Positions 40,381 to 44,896 of a DNA stretch of 44,896 nucleotides are shown in pieces; position 1 is the first letter of the stretch, and each line of letters opens with the position of its first letter. A model generated the notes under the pieces. The model had not been told where the DNA came from. It saw nothing but the letters and a program-made list of their open reading frames with translations, and made no database searches. The position numbers were made by a program, and so were the translations under genes. Origin of the DNA: Butyrivibrio sp. (lineage in GTDB: Bacteria > Bacillota > Clostridia > Lachnospirales > Lachnospiraceae); contig NZ_JAGBLU010000093.1 of NCBI RefSeq assembly GCF_017635265.1, positions 1 through 44,896 of the forward strand, in the 5' to 3' direction.

Positions 40381-41017
40381 TCAAAATACCTACGATATTG
40401 CTGAAAACTTCCTGCATATCCTTTGTACCGTCAACTGTCTTTAGTATATTCTTCTTATCATAATAGTCAATAAGAGGCTGGGTCTGCTCGTGATAAACTG
40501 ACAATCTGTTCTGAACTGTTTCAGGCTTATCATCATCTCTCTGAACAAGTTCACTGCCGCACTTATCACAAATACCTTCCTGTTTAGGTTTAATATGCTC
40601 TATATGATAAGTTGCACCACATTTTAGGCATGCTCTCCTACCGGACATTCTGCGAACAATATTCTCATCAGGAACATCAACATTAATAGCGAAATCAACT
40701 TTATCCCCAAGTTTTGTAAGTTCACTGTCAAGAACATCAGCCTGAGGTATAGTACGTGGAAAACCATCAAGAACATAACCATTCTTGCAATCTTCATTTG
40801 CAACTCTGTCCAAAAGAAGCTGTACTGTAAGCTCATCCGGAACAAGCTGTCCCTTATCCATGAACTCTTTAGCCTTCTTACCAAGCTCTGTTCCATTTTT
40901 GATATTCGCTCTAAATATGTCTCCGGTAGAAATGTGTGGGATATTATATTTATCCGCAATCATCTGAGCCTGTGTTCCTTTTCCTGCGCCGGGTGCGCCC
41001 AACATTATTATCTTCAT
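40373..41017 (-). CDS. adk: Adenylate kinase (zinc-LID form)
   Basis: 214 residues, the usual long form. P-loop [15 protein letters not shown]-binding [11 protein letters not shown], and LID with four zinc cysteines ([10 protein letters not shown]…ICDKCG). The second ATG (41017) is chosen because GAGGG is correctly spaced from it and it gives the canonical [10 protein letters not shown] start. The 109-bp gap to secY contains a large stem. Confidence 0.97.
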   Translation of the reverse strand: MKIIMLGAPGAGKGTQAQMIADKYNIPHISTGDIFRANIKNGTELGKKAKEFMDKGQLVPDELTVQLLLDRVANEDCKNGYVLDGFPRTIPQADVLDSELTKLGDKVDFAINVDVPDENIVRRMSGRRACLKCGATYHIEHIKPKQEGICDKCGSELVQRDDDKPETVQNRLSVYHEQTQPLIDYYDKKNILKTVDGTKDMQEVFSNIVGILNA

Positions 41018-41073
41018 ACCCATAACCCTCTTTTATTTTTAAATAAAATCCAATATTCTGATTAAAGACAAAT

Positions 41074-41114
41074 AAGAGGTTGCAAGGGCGCAAATGCATC
41101 CCCTGCGACCTCTT
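41074..41114 (-). terminator. Hairpin between secY and adk
   Basis: AAGAGGT-x-GCA-x-GG and CC-x-TGC-x-ACCTCTT pair over ~13 positions with two mismatches, followed on the minus strand by TATTTGTCTTT. Probably a weak terminator or partial attenuator that lowers transcription from secY into adk-map-infA. Confidence 0.5.
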
Positions 41115-41126
41115 TTAAGTTACCAA

Positions 41127-42446
41127 TTAATCTTCCAGGAATCCTTTGTAATTACGTACAAGCATCTGAGATTCAACCTGTTTGATTGTCTCCAGAATAA
41201 CACTTACCACAATGATAAGGCTTGTTCCACCGAATGAAACGCTTGCTCCAAACATACCATTAAAGAAGATAGGTAATACACCAATTATTGTAAGACCACA
41301 TGCTCCGATGAAAATGATATAGTTCAGAATACTTGTGAGGTAATCACTAGTAGGCTTACCTGGTCTGATTCCAGGAATAAAGCCGCCCTGCTTTTTCATA
41401 TTATCTGCAATCTCAATCGGATTAAATGTGATTGAGGTATAGAAATATGCAAAAAAGATAAGCAGTAAAATATACACAACCAAACCAATAGAATAATTCC
41501 AATGATTTGGATTGCACCAGTTACTCTGGTTCAAATATGCAATGAACTGTCCCCAGGCTCCTGATCCATTATAGCCAACAAGCTGGCTTATAATGATAGG
41601 GAACTGGAAAAGTGACATTGCAAAGATAATAGGCATAACGCCTGCTGTATTGACCTTGAGAGGAATCTCCGAACGGTTTCCGCCGTAAGTTTTTCTTCCC
41701 TGAATCTTCTTGGCATACTGAACAGGAATTCTACGTTCAGCACCATTAAGAAGAACAACCAATACTACCATTGCAATAATAACTGCAATAATAACAATTG
41801 CTGATACTACTCCCCTTGCAATAGGCTTGCCGCTCACAAACTGACCAAACAGTGAGCTTATATCTGACGGCATTCTTGAAAGAATGTTGATAGTCAGAAC
41901 TATTGATATACCGTTTCCAACCCCATTTTCTGTGATTCTTTCACCAATCCACATCAGGAATGCACTACCAGCTGTGAGTGCTGCTACAATCTGAACTACA
42001 AGGAAAACAGACTGTGAAGTTAAGAAGCCTGTATTTCTGTAGAATCCGATTGCCATTGCGATGGATTCGATAAGTGCCAAAGCTACAGTTATATATCTTG
42101 TAAGAGCTGTAAGCTTCTTTCTTCCGTCTTCACCATCTCTCTGCCACTCCTCAAATTTGGGAATAGCAATTGTAAGAAGCTGAATGATAATGGAAGAAGT
42201 AATATAGGGTGTTATATTGAGCGCCAAAACTGACATATTCTCAAATGAACCACCTGTAAATCGATCCATAAAGCCAAATGCATCACTCTCTGTCAAACCC
42301 TGAAACCAATTTTTGAATACAGATGTATTCATTCCAGGTACCGGAATAGCAGAACCAAGTCTGATCAGGGCTAGCATTGCAAGAGTAAACAGAATTTTCA
42401 TTCGAATTTCTTTTACTTTTAATGCATTCATTAGGGACTTAAACAT
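41127..42446 (-). CDS. secY: Preprotein translocase subunit SecY
   Basis: 439 residues, ten transmembrane helices, the protein-conducting channel. IPVPGMNTSVF after helix 1, GIGNGISIVLTINILSRMPS-type loop and the C-terminal FIPGIRPGKPTSDYL block are typical. Its start overlaps the rplO stop codon by one base. Confidence 0.98.
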   Translation of the reverse strand: MFKSLMNALKVKEIRMKILFTLAMLALIRLGSAIPVPGMNTSVFKNWFQGLTESDAFGFMDRFTGGSFENMSVLALNITPYITSSIIIQLLTIAIPKFEEWQRDGEDGRKKLTALTRYITVALALIESIAMAIGFYRNTGFLTSQSVFLVVQIVAALTAGSAFLMWIGERITENGVGNGISIVLTINILSRMPSDISSLFGQFVSGKPIARGVVSAIVIIAVIIAMVVLVVLLNGAERRIPVQYAKKIQGRKTYGGNRSEIPLKVNTAGVMPIIFAMSLFQFPIIISQLVGYNGSGAWGQFIAYLNQSNWCNPNHWNYSIGLVVYILLLIFFAYFYTSITFNPIEIADNMKKQGGFIPGIRPGKPTSDYLTSILNYIIFIGACGLTIIGVLPIFFNGMFGASVSFGGTSLIIVVSVILETIKQVESQMLVRNYKGFLED

Positions 42447-42886
42447 TAGATCACCTCTGTTGTTCCACCAAGTGCCTCGATTTTTTCCTTAGCTGATGCG
42501 CTGAAAGCGTTAGCCTTAACCGTAAGCTTCTTAGTAAATTCGCCATTTCCAAGAATCTTTACACCGTCAAGTTCTTTCTTTATGATACCATTATCCTTAA
42601 GTGCCTGAACATCAACAACTGCTCCGTTGTCAAATACTTCAAGTGCGCTTACGTTGATACCTACGATATTCTTATGGTTGATATTCTTGAAGCCTCTCTT
42701 TGGAAGTCTTCTGAAAAGTGGCATCTGACCACCTTCGAAACCAAGTCTTGGAGCTCCTGAACGAGCTTTCTGACCCTTGTGTCCCTTACCGGCAGTCTTA
42801 CCGTTTCCTGAAGCATGTCCACGGCCTCTTCTAAAACTATCGCTGTGAACTGAGCCTTCAGCAGGTCTTAAGTTGGATAATTCCAT
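42446..42886 (-). CDS. rplO: Ribosomal protein L15
   Basis: 146-residue uL15. [40 protein letters not shown] and [13 protein letters not shown] are diagnostic. The start at 42886 follows AAGGAGGAATATC; the 22 upstream codons are leader. Confidence 0.98.
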   Translation of the reverse strand: MELSNLRPAEGSVHSDSFRRGRGHASGNGKTAGKGHKGQKARSGAPRLGFEGGQMPLFRRLPKRGFKNINHKNIVGINVSALEVFDNGAVVDVQALKDNGIIKKELDGVKILGNGEFTKKLTVKANAFSASAKEKIEALGGTTEVI

Positions 42887-43003
42887 GATATTCCTCCTTA
42901 TAAATACTGGAGCTTGTACCGCTATGCGCAGCATATGTTTATCATACACCACTCGCGTATACGTAGAACAGCTCCAGTCACATTTTATGTTTCAATAACC
43001 TTA

Positions 43004-43192
43004 TTAGATTTCTTCAACCTTAACAAGGTGTCTGATCTGCTGAATCTGACCTCTTGTAGCTGAGTTGTCAGGAAGTTCAACAGAACTATTAAGTTTCTTG
43101 AATCCCATTGATTTTACTGTTGCTACCTGCTTAGGTACAGCACCGATTGTGGACTTAACCAATGTGATTTTAAGTTTCTTCTCGCTTGCCAT
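43004..43192 (-). CDS. rpmD: Ribosomal protein L30
   Basis: 62-residue uL30. KITLVKSTIGAVPKQVATVK and LGF-like SMGFKKLNSSVELPD fit the family. ATG 43192 follows AGGAGGAAGAGTG. 14 bp after rpsE. Confidence 0.97.
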   Translation of the reverse strand: MASEKKLKITLVKSTIGAVPKQVATVKSMGFKKLNSSVELPDNSATRGQIQQIRHLVKVEEI

Positions 43193-43206
43193 CACTCTTC
43201 CTCCTA

Positions 43207-43716
43207 TTATGCGGTTACTTCTGAAACTGACTTACCGCGCTTTGCTGCAACTTCTTCAGGTGTCTTTAACTGAGCAAGACCATTGATTGTAGCATAAACA
43301 ACGTTCTGCTTGTTGTTTGAACCAAGTGACTTAGTTCTGATATTTCTGATTCCGGCAAGCTCACATACGGAACGAGCAGGACCACCGGCGATGATACCAG
43401 TACCTTCTGGAGATCTCTTAAGTAAAACTTCAGCAGAGCCAAACTTACCTACGAAATCATGTGTAATACTGTTGTTCTCATCAAGAGGAACAGTAATAAG
43501 GTTCTTTGTAGCATCTTCCTTACCCTTACGGATAGCATCTGGGATTTCTGTTGATTTGCCCAGACCAACACCAACGTGTCCATTGTTGTCACCAACTACA
43601 ACAAGTGCAGTGAACTTCATGTTACGTCCACCCTTAACAACCTTTGTAACACGTTTGATGGTTACAACTTTATCTGTCAATTCGAGCTGACTAGCATCTA
43701 CGATTGTACGCTTCAT
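43207..43716 (-). CDS. rpsE: Ribosomal protein S5
   Basis: 169-residue uS5. [20 protein letters not shown] is the double-stranded RNA-binding motif; [17 protein letters not shown] and [20 protein letters not shown] mark the C-terminal half. Standard length and position. Confidence 0.98.
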   Translation of the reverse strand: MKRTIVDASQLELTDKVVTIKRVTKVVKGGRNMKFTALVVVGDNNGHVGVGLGKSTEIPDAIRKGKEDATKNLITVPLDENNSITHDFVGKFGSAEVLLKRSPEGTGIIAGGPARSVCELAGIRNIRTKSLGSNNKQNVVYATINGLAQLKTPEEVAAKRGKSVSEVTA

Positions 43717-43734
43717 TATGTGTTTTCTCCCTTC

Positions 43735-44103
43735 TTAGAATTCCAGGCCAGCTTCTCTGGCAGCATCAGCAAGTGCTTTTACCTTGCCGTGGTAGATATA
43801 TCCACCTCTGTCAAATACAACGGCTTTGATACCTTTTTCCATTGCTCTCTGCGCTACTACGCTTCCAACCTTTGAAGCAGCATCAATGTCATCTGTATTT
43901 TTAAGCTCAGCCTTGATATCTTTCTCAAGAGTTGAAGCAGATACAATTGTTTTACCGGCTACATCATCAATAACCTGTGCATATACATGATTATTGCTTC
44001 TAAATACTGCGAGACGTGGTCTTTCAGCTGTGCCGCTGAAACGATTACGAATCCTCATGTGCTTTTTAGCACGAACTTTTGATCTTGATTCCTTACTAAC
44101 CAT
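43735..44103 (-). CDS. rplR: Ribosomal protein L18
   Basis: 122-residue uL18, binds 5S r[43 protein letters not shown] and [20 protein letters not shown] are diagnostic. Confidence 0.98.
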   Translation of the reverse strand: MVSKESRSKVRAKKHMRIRNRFSGTAERPRLAVFRSNNHVYAQVIDDVAGKTIVSASTLEKDIKAELKNTDDIDAASKVGSVVAQRAMEKGIKAVVFDRGGYIYHGKVKALADAAREAGLEF

Positions 44104-44124
44104 TTTGCACTCTCCTTATCTTAA

Positions 44125-44664
44125 TTATTTCTTACCAGTCTTACCAACTTTACGTCTGATAACTTCATCAGCATACTTGATACCCTTGCCCTTATATGGC
44201 TCTGGAGCTCTCTTTTCTCTGATGATAGCAGCGTGCTGTCCAACTGCTTCTTTATCAATTCCCTTAACTGTAATTACCTGACCCTCAACAACTGTCTCGA
44301 TTCCTTCAGGATCAACAAGTTCTACAGGGTGAGAATAACCAAGTGTCAGAGAGAGTGTCTTACCATTCTTAGCAGCTCTGTAACCTACACCGTTAACTTC
44401 AAGCTTCTTTTCGTAGCCATCTGTAACACCAATAACCATGTTGTTAAGAAGGCTTCTTGAAAGACCATGTAAAGCTCTAGTCTTCTTCTGATCGTCAGGT
44501 CTCTTAACCTCAATATGTCCATCTTCCTGTGAGAAAATAATCTCAGCCGGGAAAACTCTTGTAAGAGTACCCTTAGGTCCCTTTACAGTCACCTTATTAT
44601 TTTCTGCAACTTCTACAGTTACACCTGCAGGAATTGCGATTGGCATTTTTCCGATTCGTGACAT
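44125..44664 (-). CDS. rplF: Ribosomal protein L6
   Basis: 179-residue uL6. [19 protein letters not shown] at the N-terminus and [20 protein letters not shown] at the C-terminus are invariant-type blocks. 21 bp before rplR. Confidence 0.98.
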   Translation of the reverse strand: MSRIGKMPIAIPAGVTVEVAENNKVTVKGPKGTLTRVFPAEIIFSQEDGHIEVKRPDDQKKTRALHGLSRSLLNNMVIGVTDGYEKKLEVNGVGYRAAKNGKTLSLTLGYSHPVELVDPEGIETVVEGQVITVKGIDKEAVGQHAAIIREKRAPEPYKGKGIKYADEVIRRKVGKTGKK

Positions 44665-44679
44665 GCCCGTACCTCCAAT

Positions 44680-44896
44680 TTACCAAATGAATGCAAGAAC
44701 TTCGCCACCAACCTGAAGCTCTCTTGCTTTTTTATCAGTTACAACGCCCTGGTTTGTAGAAATAATTGCAATACCAAGACCACCTAATACTCTGGGAAGC
44801 TCATCCTTGCCTGCGTATACACGAAGACCAGGCTTTGAGATTCTCTTAAGACCTGTGATAACCTTATCGTTTCTGTCAGCACCATACTTAAGAGTG
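44680..44896 (-). CDS. rpsH: Ribosomal protein S8 (partial, 5' end outside window)
   Basis: C-terminal ~72 residues of uS8, running off the right edge. The frame ends …GGEVLAFIW-stop, close to the family's GGE(I/V)LxxVW. Upstream parts ([20 protein letters not shown] and ISTNQG) are the conserved central block. 15 bp before rplF. Confidence 0.96.
   Translation of the reverse strand, partial: TLKYGADRNDKVITGLKRISKPGLRVYAGKDELPRVLGGLGIAIISTNQGVVTDKKARELQVGGEVLAFIW

Overview
The window looks like chromosomal DNA from an anaerobic, low-GC Firmicute, most likely a member of the Lachnospiraceae (Butyrivibrio/Roseburia-like). The evidence is the right-hand half of a Firmicutes ribosomal-protein supercluster, AT-rich sequence with strong GGAGG ribosome binding sites, an L17 with the long internal insertion I associate with Lachnospiraceae, and YesM/YesN-type and TRAP genes. 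No species can be named from sequence alone.

Backbone. Read on the minus strand from right to left, the conserved order is rpsH-rplF-rplR-rpsE-rpmD-rplO-secY-adk-map-infA, then rpmJ-rpsM-rpsK-rpsD-rpoA-rplQ, then ecfA1-ecfA2-ecfT-truA, then rplM-rpsI. This normally near-continuous block is split twice by accessory gene sets. Between infA and rpmJ (about 30.8-39.3 kb) lie a complete TRAP transporter (dctP, dctQ, dctM), a YcxB-like membrane protein, a histidine kinase/AraC-type response regulator pair co-transcribed with a membrane-anchored TRAP-type binding protein, and a uracil permease. Between rplQ and ecfA1 (about 18.4-27.1 kb) lie a plus-strand M15/VanY-type peptidase, two tandem hairpin repeats, and a six-gene minus-strand operon. 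That operon encodes a NifH-like ATPase, two nitrogenase-component-1-like subunits and a FecBCD/BtuFCD-type ABC importer. It is divergent from a CRP/FNR-family regulator. It is the best candidate here for an uncharacterised biochemical system: the reductase has the NifH cluster cysteines, but the two catalytic subunits are short and depart from the nitrogenase cysteine pattern.

Left accessory region (1-13.8 kb). Downstream of rpsI is a patchwork of small accessory genes: GNAT remnants, a MATE exporter, an acyltransferase, a class I glutamine-amidotransferase-type hydrolase, a WYL regulator/GyrI-like/GNAT-YoaP operon, a DUF2971 gene interrupted by one in-frame stop, an AAA/DUF4143 ATPase, a GNAT, a methyltransferase and a PD-(D/E)XK-like nuclease. 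It is bracketed by two near-identical ~350-bp repeats (R1, 776-1126 and 13438-13787), each made of six ~54-bp units plus the rpsI-type terminator hairpin. It is punctuated by four copies of a second element (R2), a 63-nt imperfect palindrome; three copies carry an identical-length 61-nt tail that begins with sequence resembling the 3' end of rpsI. Several promoter/RBS/start-codon stubs of decapitated genes abut these repeats. I read the region as an islet assembled next to rpsI by repeated insertion and recombination. No integrase or transposase is visible in the window.
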